DNA of 64,000 nucleotides from Neisseria wadsworthii 9715 (GTDB taxonomy: Bacteria; Pseudomonadota; Gammaproteobacteria; Burkholderiales; Neisseriaceae): assembly GCF_000227765.1 (NCBI RefSeq), contig NZ_JH165159.1, positions 544,899-608,898 on the forward strand, in the 5' to 3' direction. The notes under the pieces were generated by a model, which was given only the letters and a program-made list of their open reading frames with translations, was not told the origin of the DNA and did no database searches. Shown here piece by piece: positions 46,001-56,859 of this stretch. The position numbers were made by a program, and so were the translations under genes. How positions within the stretch are numbered: position 1 is the first letter of the stretch; every line of letters begins with the position of its first letter.

Positions 46001-47052
46001 TGATGCAAGAGTGGTTCCAATCCTTATTGGGGAATGATATCGGCTTGGTTGTGTCGATTCTGGTCAAAATCGTTTTGATTTTGGCACCGCTGATTCTGAC
46101 CGTGGCTTATCTGACTTACTTTGAACGCAAAGTGATCGGCTATATGCAATTGCGTGTCGGCCCCAACGTTACCGGCCCGTTTGGTTTGATTCAGCCGTTT
46201 GCCGACGTGTTGAAGCTTCTGTTTAAAGAAGTTACCCGTCCGAAATTGTCGAACAAAGCTTTGTTTTATATCGGACCGATGATGTCGCTGATGCCGGCTT
46301 TTGCTGCTTGGGCGGTGATTCCTTTTTCCGATGAATGGCTGTTGACCAATGTCGATGCGGGCTTGCTGTATATTCTGATGATCACTTCTTTGTCTGTATA
46401 TGGTGTGATCATTGCAGGTTGGGCGTCCAACTCCAAATATTCATTTTTGGGTGCGATGCGTTCGTCTGCACAAACTATTTCCTATGAAATTGCTATGGGT
46501 GCAGCTTTGGTATGCGTGGTTATGGTTTCGGGAAGTATGAACTTCAACGAAATTGTTGCCAGCCAAGCCAAAGGGATTGCAGGCGGTTCGATTTTCTCTT
46601 GGAACTGGTTTGCATTGTTCCCGGTGTTTATCGTGTATCTGATTTCCGCCGTAGCCGAAACCAACCGCGCACCGTTTGACGTGGCAGAGGGTGAGTCTGA
46701 GATTGTGGCCGGTTTCCATGTGGAATATTCCGGTTTCGCCTTCGCCTTATTCTTCTTGGCCGAATACATTTTCATGATTTTGATCGGTGCGCTCACCGCC
46801 ATCATGTTCTTGGGCGGTTGGTTGTCTCCGTTCCCGCAAAGCTGGGGCATTATCGGCACGCCGAGTGCGTTTTGGATGTTCCTGAAAATGGCCTTTATTT
46901 TGTACGGCTATCTGTGGATTCGCGCTACTTTCCCGCGTTACCGCTATGACCAAATCATGCGTTTGGGTTGGAAAGTGCTGATTCCGGTAACGTTCGTATG
47001 TATTGTGCTGCTCGGTTTGTGGATGATTTCACCCTTGTCGCTGTGGAAATAA
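46000..47052 (+). CDS. nuoH: NADH-quinone oxidoreductase subunit H
   Basis: A 350-residue membrane subunit at the junction with the quinone pocket, about eight transmembrane segments. Conserved: [40 protein letters not shown] and [29 protein letters not shown] second ATG one codon later is an equally possible start. Confidence 0.97.
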   Translation: MMQEWFQSLLGNDIGLVVSILVKIVLILAPLILTVAYLTYFERKVIGYMQLRVGPNVTGPFGLIQPFADVLKLLFKEVTRPKLSNKALFYIGPMMSLMPAFAAWAVIPFSDEWLLTNVDAGLLYILMITSLSVYGVIIAGWASNSKYSFLGAMRSSAQTISYEIAMGAALVCVVMVSGSMNFNEIVASQAKGIAGGSIFSWNWFALFPVFIVYLISAVAETNRAPFDVAEGESEIVAGFHVEYSGFAFALFFLAEYIFMILIGALTAIMFLGGWLSPFPQSWGIIGTPSAFWMFLKMAFILYGYLWIRATFPRYRYDQIMRLGWKVLIPVTFVCIVLLGLWMISPLSLWK

Positions 47053-47066
47053 GGGGAGAGTGAATT

Positions 47067-47546
47067 ATGGCTAATTTAGTAAAAACCTTTTTGTTGGGTG
47101 AGCTGGTAAAAGGCATGGGTGTTACGCTCAAAAACTTTTTCGCCCGCAAAGAAACGATTATGTTTCCCGAAGAGAAAACGCCCCAATCCGTGCGTTTCCG
47201 CGGTTTGCATGCGCAACGCCGCTATCCGAACGGGGAAGAACGCTGCATTGCCTGTAAATTGTGCGAAGCAGTATGCCCGGCAATGGCAATCAACATCGAA
47301 TCTGAGCAGCGTGAAGACGGCAGCCGCCGCACCACGCGCTACGATATTGATTTGACCAAATGCATTTTCTGCGGCTTCTGTGAAGAAGCCTGCCCCACCG
47401 ATGCCATTGTGGAAACCCATATTTTGGAATACCACGGCGAAAAACGCGGTGATCTGCATTACACCAAACCGATGCTGCTGGCCATTGGCGATAAATACGA
47501 AGCTGAGATTGCCAAACGCAAAGCGGCCGACGCGCCTTACCGTTAA
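47067..47546 (+). CDS. nuoI: NADH-quinone oxidoreductase subunit I
   Basis: A 159-residue ferredoxin-like subunit with two [4Fe-4S] clusters: [16 protein letters not shown] near residue 62 and [16 protein letters not shown] near residue 100. It links NuoG to NuoB. GGGGAGAG precedes the start. Confidence 0.97.
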   Translation: MANLVKTFLLGELVKGMGVTLKNFFARKETIMFPEEKTPQSVRFRGLHAQRRYPNGEERCIACKLCEAVCPAMAINIESEQREDGSRRTTRYDIDLTKCIFCGFCEEACPTDAIVETHILEYHGEKRGDLHYTKPMLLAIGDKYEAEIAKRKAADAPYR

Positions 47547-47558
47547 AGGAGCAGAACC

Positions 47559-48218
47559 ATGACTTTTTCACTGATTATGTTCTATGTTCTGGCGGCGGTT
47601 ATTCTGTTTGGTGCGGTAAAAACCGTTACCGCTAAAAACCCTGTACACGCTTCTTTATATTTGGTACTGACCTTCTGTATGTCGGCCATGATGTGGATGC
47701 TGATGCAGGCAGAGTTTCTCGGTATTACGCTGGTGGTCGTGTATGTGGGTGCCGTGATGGTGCTGTTCCTGTTCGTCGTAATGATGCTGAACATCGACAT
47801 CGAAGAAATGCGTGCCGGTTTCTGGCGTAATGCGCCCGTGGCGTTTACTGTGGGTGTGTTAATGGCTGTGGTGTTAATCATGATTCTGATGGCTCCGGAT
47901 ACCAATTTGGCGGCATTCGGCTCTATGAAAGACATCCCTGCCGATTACAGCAACGTACGTGACTTGGGTAGCCAAATTTATACTACTTATCTGTTACCGT
48001 TTGAATTGGCTGCAGTATTGTTGGTACTCGGTATGGTGGCTGCAATTGCTTTGGTGCACCGTAAAACGGTTAATCCGAAATACATTAATCCTGCCGATCA
48101 AGTAAAAGTAAATGCAAAAGAAGGCCGTATGCGCATGGTGAAAATGGAAGCTGTGGTGCTGCAACCTACTCAACCTGAAAACGATTCAGACGGCCAAGCA
48201 GAGGAGGGCAAAGCATGA
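47559..48218 (+). CDS. nuoJ: NADH-quinone oxidoreductase subunit J
   Basis: A 219-residue membrane subunit with five hydrophobic segments; conserved ALYLVLTF-like [47 protein letters not shown] near residues 28-70. It ends with a charged tail encoded in part by an inverse CGTCTGAA word. The last four bases overlap nuoK. Confidence 0.96.
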   Translation: MTFSLIMFYVLAAVILFGAVKTVTAKNPVHASLYLVLTFCMSAMMWMLMQAEFLGITLVVVYVGAVMVLFLFVVMMLNIDIEEMRAGFWRNAPVAFTVGVLMAVVLIMILMAPDTNLAAFGSMKDIPADYSNVRDLGSQIYTTYLLPFELAAVLLVLGMVAAIALVHRKTVNPKYINPADQVKVNAKEGRMRMVKMEAVVLQPTQPENDSDGQAEEGKA

Positions 48219-48520
48219 TTACGATTACGCATTATTTGGTGCTTGCCGCCCTATTGTTCGGTATCAGTGCCATGGGCATCTTCATGAACCGCAAAAACGT
48301 ATTGGTGCTGTTGATGTCGATAGAGCTGATGCTGCTGGCCGTGAATTTCAATTTCATCGCTTTTTCGCAATATTTAGGCGATACCGCCGGCCAGATTTTC
48401 GTGTTTTTCGTATTGACTGTGGCTGCTGCCGAATCGGCAATCGGTTTGGCGATTATGGTTTTGGTGTTCCGTAACCGTAATACGATTAATGTTGCAGATT
48501 TGAACAGTTTGAAGGGCTAA
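48215..48520 (+). CDS. nuoK: NADH-quinone oxidoreductase subunit K
   Basis: A 101-residue membrane subunit with three segments and the conserved proton-path glutamates in [14 protein letters not shown] and [18 protein letters not shown]. It is coupled to nuoJ by an ATGA overlap. Confidence 0.97.
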   Translation: MITITHYLVLAALLFGISAMGIFMNRKNVLVLLMSIELMLLAVNFNFIAFSQYLGDTAGQIFVFFVLTVAAAESAIGLAIMVLVFRNRNTINVADLNSLKG

Positions 48521-48538
48521 TCGGGAGAATAAGAAAAA

Positions 48539-50557
48539 ATGAACGATATGACTTTATATCTGGCGATTGCCCTGATTCCTTTGGCCGGTTCGCTTTTGGC
48601 CGGTTTGTTCGGCAACAAAATCGGCCGTGCAGGCGCTCATTCGGTAACGATTCTCGGCGTGGCAATCTCTGCCGTACTGTCCGGCTATGTGTTGTGGGGC
48701 TTTATTGACGGCACGCGCACCAAATTTGATGAGAATGTGTACACATGGTTAACCATGGGTGGCGTTGATTTCTCTGTCGGTTTCTTGGTAGATACCTTAA
48801 CCGCCATGATGATGGTGGTGGTTACCAGCGTTTCTTTAATGGTACATATCTATACCATTGGGTATATGCACGATGAGAAAGTAGGCTATCAACGCTTCTT
48901 CAGCTATATCTCGCTGTTTACTTTTTCCATGCTGATGTTGGTGATGAGCAATAACTTTGTTCAATTGTTCTTCGGCTGGGAGGCAGTGGGTTTGGTGTCT
49001 TATCTGCTGATCGGTTTTTACTTCAAGCGTGAAAGTGCTATTTTCGCCAACTTGAAAGCCTTTTTGGTCAACCGTGTCGGTGACTTCGGTTTTATCTTAG
49101 GCATCGGTTTGGTGCTGGCTTATTTCGGCGGCAGCTTGCGCTATCAAGATGTGTTTGCTTACTTGCCCAATGTGGTCGGCATGCAGATTTTCGGTTGGGA
49201 TTTAATTACCGTAACTTGTTTATTGCTGTTTGTTGGTGCAATGGGTAAATCGGCACAATTTCCGCTGCATGTGTGGCTTCCTGATTCTATGGAAGGCCCT
49301 ACGCCGATTTCTGCATTGATTCACGCGGCAACCATGGTAACGGCAGGTTTGTTTATGGTGTCCCGCATGTCGCCGATTTATGAGCTTTCTACTACTGCGT
49401 TAAGTGTGATTATGGTGGTAGGTGCGATTACCGCGCTGTTTATGGGCTTTTTGGGCACTATTCAAAACGATATCAAACGTGTGGTGGCTTATTCGACTTT
49501 GTCGCAATTGGGCTATATGACCGTGGCTTTGGGTGTGTCTGCTTACTCAATCGCCATGTTCCATGTGATGACCCATGCTTTCTTTAAAGCCTTGCTGTTC
49601 TTGGCAGCAGGTAGCGCGATTATCGGTATGCATCACGATCAAGATATGCGCCATATGGGTAATTTGAAAAAATATATGCCCATTACATGGATTACAATGC
49701 TTATTGGTAATTTGTCGCTGATCGGTACGCCGCTGTTCGCTGGTTTTTACTCTAAAGATTCGATTATCGAAGCCGTACATTTCAGCAACTTGCCGGGCAG
49801 CGGTTTTGCTTACTTTGCCGTGTTGGCCAGCGTATTTGTTACCGCTTTCTACGCTTTCCGCCAATATTTCATGGTATTCCATGGCAAAGAAAAATGGCGT
49901 GAAATCCATCACGATCACCATTCAGACGGCCACGATGACGAACACCACCACGGCTTGGGCAAAAACGATAATCCGCATGAAAGCCCTTGGGTTGTCACCC
50001 TGCCTTTGGTTTTGTTGGCGATTCCCTCAGTGATGATCGGTTATGTAGCCATTGAGCCGATGCTGTATGGCGACTTCTTTAAAGATGTAATTCATGTGAA
50101 TCATGAAGCGCATCCGGTTATGACTCAAATGAAAGAAGCCTTCCACGGCCCGTTGGCAATGGTTTCACATAGCCTGCATACCCCGGTTCTGTATTTGGCA
50201 ATCGGCGGTGTTGTAGCGGCGTGGTTCCTGTATGTGAAAGCGCCTCATCTGCCGGCTAAGATTGCTTCTGCATTCAGCCCGATTTACAAACTGCTGGACA
50301 ACAAATACTACCTTGATGTGATTTATTTCAATGTATTTGCCAAAGGCAGCCGCGCATTGGGTAACTTCTTCTGGAAAGCGATTGATACGGCCATTATTGA
50401 TAATGGCTTGGTTAATGGCAGTGCGAAGTTGGTTGGCGGCATTGCTGCTCAGGTTCGTAAATTTCAGACAGGCTTTATCTACACTTATGCCGCATTTATG
50501 GTATTCGGTGTGTTGGCTCTGATTGTGACCTTCTTTTGGGGTCTGTTTGTGAAGTAA
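48539..50557 (+). CDS. nuoL: NADH-quinone oxidoreductase subunit L
   Basis: A 672-residue proton-pumping antiporter-like subunit. Conserved: FFGWEAVGLVSYLLIGFYFKR, the lysine-containing MGKSAQFPLHVWLPDSMEGPTPISALIHAATMVTAG, and YSTLSQLGYM. A histidine-rich loop (about residues 458-475, HHDHHSDGHDDEHHH) stands between later membrane segments, partly encoded by a TTCAGACGGCC uptake word (bases 49921-49931). The long C-terminal lateral-helix part is present. Confidence 0.97.
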   Translation: MNDMTLYLAIALIPLAGSLLAGLFGNKIGRAGAHSVTILGVAISAVLSGYVLWGFIDGTRTKFDENVYTWLTMGGVDFSVGFLVDTLTAMMMVVVTSVSLMVHIYTIGYMHDEKVGYQRFFSYISLFTFSMLMLVMSNNFVQLFFGWEAVGLVSYLLIGFYFKRESAIFANLKAFLVNRVGDFGFILGIGLVLAYFGGSLRYQDVFAYLPNVVGMQIFGWDLITVTCLLLFVGAMGKSAQFPLHVWLPDSMEGPTPISALIHAATMVTAGLFMVSRMSPIYELSTTALSVIMVVGAITALFMGFLGTIQNDIKRVVAYSTLSQLGYMTVALGVSAYSIAMFHVMTHAFFKALLFLAAGSAIIGMHHDQDMRHMGNLKKYMPITWITMLIGNLSLIGTPLFAGFYSKDSIIEAVHFSNLPGSGFAYFAVLASVFVTAFYAFRQYFMVFHGKEKWREIHHDHHSDGHDDEHHHGLGKNDNPHESPWVVTLPLVLLAIPSVMIGYVAIEPMLYGDFFKDVIHVNHEAHPVMTQMKEAFHGPLAMVSHSLHTPVLYLAIGGVVAAWFLYVKAPHLPAKIASAFSPIYKLLDNKYYLDVIYFNVFAKGSRALGNFFWKAIDTAIIDNGLVNGSAKLVGGIAAQVRKFQTGFIYTYAAFMVFGVLALIVTFFWGLFVK

Positions 50558-50594
50558 TGGTACGAATTCAATTTTAGAATAACAGGTTACGAAT

Positions 50595-52112
50595 ATGTTT
50601 GATAACTTACTCAGCTTGGCAATTTGGGTGCCGATAATTGCCGGTGTGCTGGTCTTGGCGACAGGATCAGACCAGCGTGCGGGCTTGGCGCGTATTCTTG
50701 CTTTGGTAGGTTCGCTGGCAGGTTTTTTGGTAACACTGCCGCTGTTTACTCAATTTGATCGGTTGAGCGGCGGTTACCAGTTTACCGAATTCCATAGTTG
50801 GATTCCTATCTTGAACATTAATTATGCCTTGGGTGTCGACGGTATTTCCGTTCTGTTTATTATCCTAAATGCTTTTATTACTTTGATGGTGGTATTGGCG
50901 GGTTGGGAAGTGATTCAGAAGCGTCCGGCGCAGTATATGGCGGCATTCTTAATTATGTCTGGTTTGATTAATGGTGCATTTGCCGCACAAGATGCCATTC
51001 TTTTCTATGTATTCTTTGAAGGCATGTTGATTCCTCTCTACCTGATTATCGGTATGTGGGGTGGCCCGCGCCGTGTGTATGCTTCTGTGAAGCTGTTTCT
51101 ATATACTTTGCTGGGTTCGTTGTTGATGCTGGTAGCTTTGGTTTATTTGTCATACCAAGCAGGTGGCAGCTTCTCAATCGTAGAATTCCAAAATCTGAAG
51201 CAGATTCCTTTGGGCATCCAGCAATTGCTGTTTATTGCCTTCTTCCTGTCTTTTGCAGTGAAAGTGCCTATGTGGCCGGTACATACTTGGCTGCCTGATG
51301 CGCACGTTGAAGCACCTACCGGCGGTTCTATGGTGTTGGCAGCGATTACCCTGAAAGTAGGTGCATACGGTTTCTTGCGCTTTATCCTGCCGATTCTGCC
51401 AGACGCTTCGCGTTATTTTGCACCGGTAATTATTGTGCTCAGCCTGATTGCGGTGATCTATATCGGTATGGTGGCTTTGGTGCAAACCGATATGAAAAAA
51501 CTGGTGGCGTATTCATCCATTAGCCACATGGGCTTTGTAACATTAGGTATTTTTCTGTTCAGCGGCATGTTTTCCGGCGCTAATTTGGGTGAATTGAACG
51601 ACTGGGGCCTGAAAGGTGCGATTGTGCAGATGATTTCCCACGGTTTTGTATCGGCTGCTATGTTTATGTGTATCGGTGTAATGTATGACCGTTTGCACAG
51701 CCGCAATATCGCCGATTACGGCGGTGTGGTAAACGTGATGCCTAAGTTTGCTGCTTTTATGATGCTCTTCGGCATGGCCAATGCCGGCCTGCCTGCTACT
51801 TCGGGCTTCGTAGGTGAGTTTATGGTAATCATGGGTGCTGTGGAAGTGAATTTCTGGGTGGGAGCGTTGGCTGCCATTACCTTGATTTACGGTGCATCTT
51901 ATACCTTATGGATGTATAAACGGGTGATTTTCGGTGAAATCAAGAACCCGGAAGTCAAAGAGATGAAAGACATCAACTGCCGCGAGTTTGCTATTTTGGC
52001 GATTTTGGCAGTAGCCGTGCTGGGTATGGGTTTGTGGCCGCAACCTTTTATTGAAGTCGTACATCAAGCTGCGAATGATTTGATTGTACAAGTAGCGCAA
52101 AGTAAGATTTGA
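50595..52112 (+). CDS. nuoM: NADH-quinone oxidoreductase subunit M
   Basis: A 505-residue proton-pumping subunit. Conserved: FFEGMLIPLYLIIGMWGG, FAVKVPMWPVHTWLPDAHVEAPTGGSMVLAAITLKVGAYGFLRF with the pump lysines, and YSSISHMGFVTLG. Thirteen or fourteen hydrophobic segments are visible. Confidence 0.97.
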   Translation: MFDNLLSLAIWVPIIAGVLVLATGSDQRAGLARILALVGSLAGFLVTLPLFTQFDRLSGGYQFTEFHSWIPILNINYALGVDGISVLFIILNAFITLMVVLAGWEVIQKRPAQYMAAFLIMSGLINGAFAAQDAILFYVFFEGMLIPLYLIIGMWGGPRRVYASVKLFLYTLLGSLLMLVALVYLSYQAGGSFSIVEFQNLKQIPLGIQQLLFIAFFLSFAVKVPMWPVHTWLPDAHVEAPTGGSMVLAAITLKVGAYGFLRFILPILPDASRYFAPVIIVLSLIAVIYIGMVALVQTDMKKLVAYSSISHMGFVTLGIFLFSGMFSGANLGELNDWGLKGAIVQMISHGFVSAAMFMCIGVMYDRLHSRNIADYGGVVNVMPKFAAFMMLFGMANAGLPATSGFVGEFMVIMGAVEVNFWVGALAAITLIYGASYTLWMYKRVIFGEIKNPEVKEMKDINCREFAILAILAVAVLGMGLWPQPFIEVVHQAANDLIVQVAQSKI

Positions 52113-52121
52113 GGTGTGTGA

Positions 52122-53573
52122 ATGAACTGGACTGATTTAAATTTAAATATCGCCATGCCTGAAATTGTGCTGCTTTCGGCATTATTTATCGTGTTGCTGG
52201 CGGATTTATGGATTAGTGATGCTAATCGTAAAATCACACATTATCTGAGCCTGCTGACTTTGGTATTGGCTGCAGGTGCGCAATATATGGTGTGGTCACC
52301 TGCGAGCACTCTGGCATTCAATGGCTTCTATGTGGCAGACAGTATGTCGCAATTGGCAAAAATGGTGATGTATGCCACCGTATTTGCAATATTTGTTTAT
52401 GCCAAGCCTTATAACCAAGTGCGCGGTATTTTCAAAGGTGAATTTTATACCTTATCGCTGTTTGCGCTCGCCGGTACCAGCATCATGGTCAGCTCAGCCC
52501 ATTTCCTGACTGCTTATTTGGGTTTGGAGCTTCTCTCCTTGGCTCTTTACGCTTTGATTGCTTTGCGCCGCCATTCTGCGAATGCTGCCGAGGCTGCGTT
52601 GAAATACTTTGTTTTGGGCGCCTTAGGTTCGGGCTTGCTGCTTTACGGTATTTCTATGGTTTACGGTGCAACAGGTTCGCTTGCTTTTGCGGATATTCTG
52701 GCGCAGACCCATGTAATGGGCGGCTCTCCATGGCTGCTTAAGTTGGGTTTGGTATTCATTGTGGTTGCCGTTGCATTCAAATTGGGTGCAGTTCCCTTCC
52801 ACATGTGGGTGCCGGATGTTTACCAAGGTGCGCCAACTTCCGTGGCTGCTTTGGTAGGTACTGCGCCCAAGATTGCAGCGGTGCTGTTTGCGTTCCGTAT
52901 TTTGGTGGGCGGTTTGGATACCATGTCTGCCGACTGGAGCAAAATGCTGATTATTTTGGCTGTTGCTTCATTGGTGATCGGTAATTTGGCTGCCATTATG
53001 CAAACCAATATCAAACGCATGCTGGCTTATTCAACCGTGTCACACATGGGTTTTATCTTGTTGGCGTTTACTGCAAGCATGGTAGGATTTGCTTCTGCAC
53101 TTTATTACGCACTGGCTTATATTGTGATGAGCTTGGTAGCGTTCGGCGTGTTGATGCTGCTTTCTAACGAAGAGCATGAATGTGAAGAAATCAATGATTT
53201 AGCCGGCCTGAACCAGCGTAATGCTTGGTATGCTTTTCTGATGTTGTTGACCATGTTCTCAATGGCCGGTATTCCGCCTCTAATGGGCTTCTATGCGAAA
53301 TTTACAGTTATTAATGCCATGCTTGGCGTTGGCCATATTTGGTTGGCTGTGTTCGCTGTGGTGATGTCGCTGATTGGCGCTTTCTATTATCTGCGTGTTG
53401 TGAAAGTGATGTATTTCGAGAAAGCGGAAACCGAGCGTCCGGTTGAAAGCGGTTTGCCGGTGAAGGCTTTGTTATCTGTGAATGCATTTTTACTGTTACT
53501 GTGGGGCGTATTGCCGGATAGCGTGATGCAATGGTGTATTGCTGCTGTCCGCCAGGCTGTGGCCATGCAGTAA
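52122..53573 (+). CDS. nuoN: NADH-quinone oxidoreductase subunit N
   Basis: A 483-residue proton-pumping subunit, last of the operon. Conserved: YLGLELLSLALYALIALRR, FKLGAVPFHMWVPDVYQGAPTSVAALVGTAPKIAAVLF and YSTVSHMGFILLAF. It begins nine bases after nuoM. A strong terminator follows. Confidence 0.97.
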   Translation: MNWTDLNLNIAMPEIVLLSALFIVLLADLWISDANRKITHYLSLLTLVLAAGAQYMVWSPASTLAFNGFYVADSMSQLAKMVMYATVFAIFVYAKPYNQVRGIFKGEFYTLSLFALAGTSIMVSSAHFLTAYLGLELLSLALYALIALRRHSANAAEAALKYFVLGALGSGLLLYGISMVYGATGSLAFADILAQTHVMGGSPWLLKLGLVFIVVAVAFKLGAVPFHMWVPDVYQGAPTSVAALVGTAPKIAAVLFAFRILVGGLDTMSADWSKMLIILAVASLVIGNLAAIMQTNIKRMLAYSTVSHMGFILLAFTASMVGFASALYYALAYIVMSLVAFGVLMLLSNEEHECEEINDLAGLNQRNAWYAFLMLLTMFSMAGIPPLMGFYAKFTVINAMLGVGHIWLAVFAVVMSLIGAFYYLRVVKVMYFEKAETERPVESGLPVKALLSVNAFLLLLWGVLPDSVMQWCIAAVRQAVAMQ

Positions 53574-53594
53574 ACAATGCCTGTCTGAAAAATA

Positions 53595-53624
53595 AAACGG
53601 CAACCATAGGGTTGCCGTTTTTGT
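53595..53624 (+). terminator. Rho-independent terminator of nuo
   Basis: AAACGGCAACC, a four-base loop and GGTTGCCGTTTTT form a classic hairpin plus U tract, different in sequence from the uptake-word terminators elsewhere. Confidence 0.9.
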
Positions 53625-53722
53625 TAATATAATGCCTTATTTAAAGATATTTCAGACAGGCATTGTATTGTTGGGCGGTTGGTTTGAACAATGCCTGTCT
53701 GAAACGCAAAGCATAAGGAATT

Positions 53723-54022
53723 ATGAACGCATCTATGTATATTTTGTTGGTGTTGGCGCTGATTTTTGCCAACGCTCCGTTTTTAACCCAACGCTGGTTT
53801 GGCTTGATCAAACTGAAGCCTAAACATTTTGGCCACCATTTGGTCGAACTGGCGGCAGGCTTCGGTTTCACAGCTTTTCTCGCTTTTTTTCTGGAAAACC
53901 GCTCGGGCACGGTGCATCCCCAAGGTTGGGAGTTTTACGCGGTTGTGGTGTGCTTGTACTTGGTGTTTGCCTTTCCTTGTTTCGTGTGGCGTTATTTCTG
54001 GCATGCGAAAAATCAAGATTAA
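53723..54022 (+). CDS. DUF2818 family membrane protein
   Basis: A 99-residue protein with three hydrophobic segments (residues about 5-22, 38-58, 72-92). Recognisable phrases: ANAPFLTQRWFGL and LGFTAFLAFFLEN-like GFGFTAFLAFFLENRSGTVHPQGWEFYAVVVCLYLVFAFPCFVWRYF. Family members commonly follow nuoN in beta-proteobacteria, so a link with complex I is suspected, but none is proven. It lies beyond the nuo terminator here, with an inverse-oriented uptake-word pair (about 53649-53706) ahead. Confidence 0.88.
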   Translation: MNASMYILLVLALIFANAPFLTQRWFGLIKLKPKHFGHHLVELAAGFGFTAFLAFFLENRSGTVHPQGWEFYAVVVCLYLVFAFPCFVWRYFWHAKNQD

Positions 54023-54076
54023 ACATTGAAATATAGCTGTTTGTGAATTGTGTCTTTCTTCAAAAGAGATAACGCT

Positions 54077-55207
54077 ATGCAAAAGACAACCCATAATCTG
54101 GCCGAGGCCAAAACAATCGTTGTAAAAGCAGGCTCCAGTTTGGTTACTGCGGAAGGCCGCGGGATTGATCAGGCTGCTTTGGATAATTGGGCGGCGCAAA
54201 TTGCAGCGCTGAGAAGTCAGGGTATTGAAGTGGTGTTCGTATCCAGCGGTGCCATTGCAGAAGGCATTAAGAGGCTGGGTTGGCCCAAGCGGCCTAAAGC
54301 CGTAAACGAATTGCAAGCCGCCGCCGCAGTAGGGCAGATGGGCATTGCTCAGGCATATGAAACAGCGTTTTCACCCCACCGCATACATACGGCGCAAATT
54401 CTGCTGACCCACGATGATTTGAGCAACCGTACACGCTACCTGAATGCGCGTAGCACATTGAAAACCCTGTTGGCAAAGGGCATTGTGCCCATCATTAATG
54501 AAAACGACACCGTAACCACTGATGAAATCAAATTGGGTGATAACGATACCCTCGGTGCATTGGTGGCCAACTTAATCGAAGCAGATGCCCTGATTATCCT
54601 GACTGATCAGCAAGGGCTTTATGATAGTGACCCGCGTAAGAACCAGCAAGCCAAATTTATCCGGCAGATTTCTGCCGCGCATCCTGATTTAGAAAGTATG
54701 GCCGGAGGTGTGGGCAGCAGCGTGGGTACCGGCGGCATGTATACGAAAGTGCTGGCTGCGAAACGCGCCGCCTTAAGCGGTGCGGCCACAGTGATTGCGT
54801 CGGGCAGGGAAGAAAACGTGTTGCTGCGTTTGCTAAAAGGCGAGAGCATAGGCACATTGTTTACCAGCGAGCAAAGCCGAATCAATGCGCGCAAACAGTG
54901 GTTGCTCGGGCATGTGCAGATGGTGGGAAGCGTTGTGGTTGATCAAGGCGCGGAAAAGGCGGTTGCCGAGCAACACACCAGTTTGTTGCCGGTAGGCTGC
55001 ATCAGAGTAAACGGCCATTTTTACCGTGGCGAATTGGTTGCGGTGTTAAATAAAGAGGGCAAAGAAATTGCGCGCGGGTTGGTTAATTACAGCAGCGAGG
55101 AAACGGCTAAAATTTTGCAGACTCCATCCGGTAAAATTGCCGATCGGCTGGGCTATGCGCATGAAGACGAATTGATTCACAGAGACAATATGGCGCTTCA
55201 TTGGTAA
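54077..55207 (+). CDS. proB: Glutamate 5-kinase
   Basis: A 376-residue enzyme that phosphorylates glutamate in the first step of proline synthesis. The amino-acid kinase domain has [74 protein letters not shown] and [21 protein letters not shown]; a C-terminal PUA domain follows (residues about 285-370). The chosen ATG follows AAAGAGATAACGC; a GTG nine codons before it is less likely. proA is not in the window. Confidence 0.95.
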   Translation: MQKTTHNLAEAKTIVVKAGSSLVTAEGRGIDQAALDNWAAQIAALRSQGIEVVFVSSGAIAEGIKRLGWPKRPKAVNELQAAAAVGQMGIAQAYETAFSPHRIHTAQILLTHDDLSNRTRYLNARSTLKTLLAKGIVPIINENDTVTTDEIKLGDNDTLGALVANLIEADALIILTDQQGLYDSDPRKNQQAKFIRQISAAHPDLESMAGGVGSSVGTGGMYTKVLAAKRAALSGAATVIASGREENVLLRLLKGESIGTLFTSEQSRINARKQWLLGHVQMVGSVVVDQGAEKAVAEQHTSLLPVGCIRVNGHFYRGELVAVLNKEGKEIARGLVNYSSEETAKILQTPSGKIADRLGYAHEDELIHRDNMALHW

Positions 55208-55221
55208 GCATAAAACGGAAA

Positions 55222-55268
55222 ATGCCTGTCTGAAAACGAGCAACGCGAGTTTTCAGACAGGCATTTTC
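55222..55268. terminator. Inverted uptake-word terminator between proB and carA
   Basis: ATGCCTGTCTGAAAAC and its inverse with a long loop, followed by TTTCTATTCTTT. It serves the converging ends of both genes. Confidence 0.75.
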
Positions 55269-55286
55269 TATTCTTTACAACACAAA

Positions 55287-56417
55287 TCAGGCTTTTGCAG
55301 CACGCATATTATCAATAAATTTATCAAACAGATAAGCTACATCATGCGGGCCGGGGCTGGCCTCGGGATGGCCTTGGAAGCTGAATACCGCACGGTCGGT
55401 AAGCTCGATGCCTTGCAGCGAACCGTCAAACAGTGAACGGTGGGTAACTTTAACATGTGCAGGTAGGCTGTCTGCGTCCACTTCAAAACCGTGGTTTTGG
55501 CTGGTGATCGCAACTCTGCCGTTTTCCAAATCTTGTACGGGATGGTTGCCGCCGTGGTGGCCGAAAGCCATTTTGCGGGTTTTGCCGCCAACAGCCAGCC
55601 CTAATAATTGGTGGCCTAAGCAAATACCGAAAACAGGTTTTTTGCTTTCCAGCAATTCTTTCACCGCTGCAACTGCATAATCGCATGGCTCGGGGTCGCC
55701 CGGGCCGTTGGACAGGAACACACCATCTGGGTTCATGGCCAAAACATCTTTGGCCGGTGTTTGCGCAGGCACTACGGTTAAGCGGCAGCCGCGTTCGGCC
55801 AACATGCGCAAGATATTGGTTTTTACGCCGAAATCATAAGCTACCACATGATAAGGCTGTTCTTCGGGAGTTTGGAAACCTTTGCCCAATTTCCATTCGC
55901 CTTCGGTCCATTCGTAAGGCTCGGTGCAGCTCACTTCTTTTGCCAAGTCTTTGCCGACCATGCTGCCGAATGCGGCAATCAGTTCGCGCGCTTTTTCTTC
56001 CGTGGCGTCTTCTCCGGTAAGGATGGCGCCGGCCTGAGCGCCTTTGTCGCGCAGAATGCGGGTGAGGCGGCGGGTATCGATGTCGGCAATGGCTACGGTT
56101 TGGTTGCGTACCAAATATTCCTGCAAACTTTCTTTACTGCGGAAATTGCTGTGTAAAAGCGGTAGGTCGCGGATAATCAGGCCTGCCGCATATACAGAGC
56201 GGCTTTCCACATCTTCTTCATTGGTGCCTGTGTTGCCGATGTGCGGATAAGTAAGGGTAACGATTTGTTTGCAGTAAGAAGGGTCAGTAAGGATTTCCTG
56301 ATAGCCGGTCATGGATGTGTTGAATACGACTTCGCCGGAGGTCGAGCCTGCGTGGCCGATTGAAGTACCGCGAAATACGCTGCCGTCTGCGAGAACCAAG
56401 ATTGCGGGGGTTGTCAT
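55287..56417 (-). CDS. carA: Carbamoyl-phosphate synthase small subunit
   Basis: A 376-residue glutaminase subunit feeding ammonia to CarB for arginine and pyrimidine synthesis. The N-terminal domain has [38 protein letters not shown]. The class I amidotransferase domain has the nucleophile in [16 protein letters not shown] near residue 263, and the catalytic His-Glu in [13 protein letters not shown] near 349. carB is not in this window. GGAATCC precedes the start. Confidence 0.97.
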   Translation of the reverse strand: MTTPAILVLADGSVFRGTSIGHAGSTSGEVVFNTSMTGYQEILTDPSYCKQIVTLTYPHIGNTGTNEEDVESRSVYAAGLIIRDLPLLHSNFRSKESLQEYLVRNQTVAIADIDTRRLTRILRDKGAQAGAILTGEDATEEKARELIAAFGSMVGKDLAKEVSCTEPYEWTEGEWKLGKGFQTPEEQPYHVVAYDFGVKTNILRMLAERGCRLTVVPAQTPAKDVLAMNPDGVFLSNGPGDPEPCDYAVAAVKELLESKKPVFGICLGHQLLGLAVGGKTRKMAFGHHGGNHPVQDLENGRVAITSQNHGFEVDADSLPAHVKVTHRSLFDGSLQGIELTDRAVFSFQGHPEASPGPHDVAYLFDKFIDNMRAAKA

Positions 56418-56859
56418 GATGGATTCCTGTTTAATCTTTAATGAATCTGATGCGGCTTGGCAAGCAAAGGGAAACCAAGCGGCCGGTAACGGCTGAAAAA
56501 AAACACGCTTCGCAACTTGCAGCCAAGTTGTGTGACGTGCTTTAGCTAAAACGGTTTAAATGTTTTAGAAGCGGTTTATTTTAGAATAAATCATGTTTCT
56601 GCTCAAGGGAGCAAAAGTAAATAAGGCATGATGCCATGCAAAAAACAATGGATACGTTATGAGATGAATGGATGCTAACTTGGGCTAAGCGGCATGAATT
56701 CCAATCAAAACTATGGAACAGCATAGTTTGCGCTTAGAAAAGCGAAACCTTTTTATCGGAATCGGGTCAGTTATACTTAGGTTGAAGAACCAAAATAATC
56801 ATTTTCAATCAAGCCCGGCAAACTCAAATAGGGCGGAAATTAGAGAGGAGTTTACAAAA
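56418..56859. other. 442-base gap between carA and the lipoprotein gene
   Basis: Divergent upstream regions. No convincing gene. Small inverted repeats GCATGATGCCATGC (near 56627) and CTATGGAACAGCATAG (near 56710) are seen, and the stretch before carA is AT-rich. A frame open from 56713 runs into the lipoprotein but has no family-like start. Confidence 0.5.
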
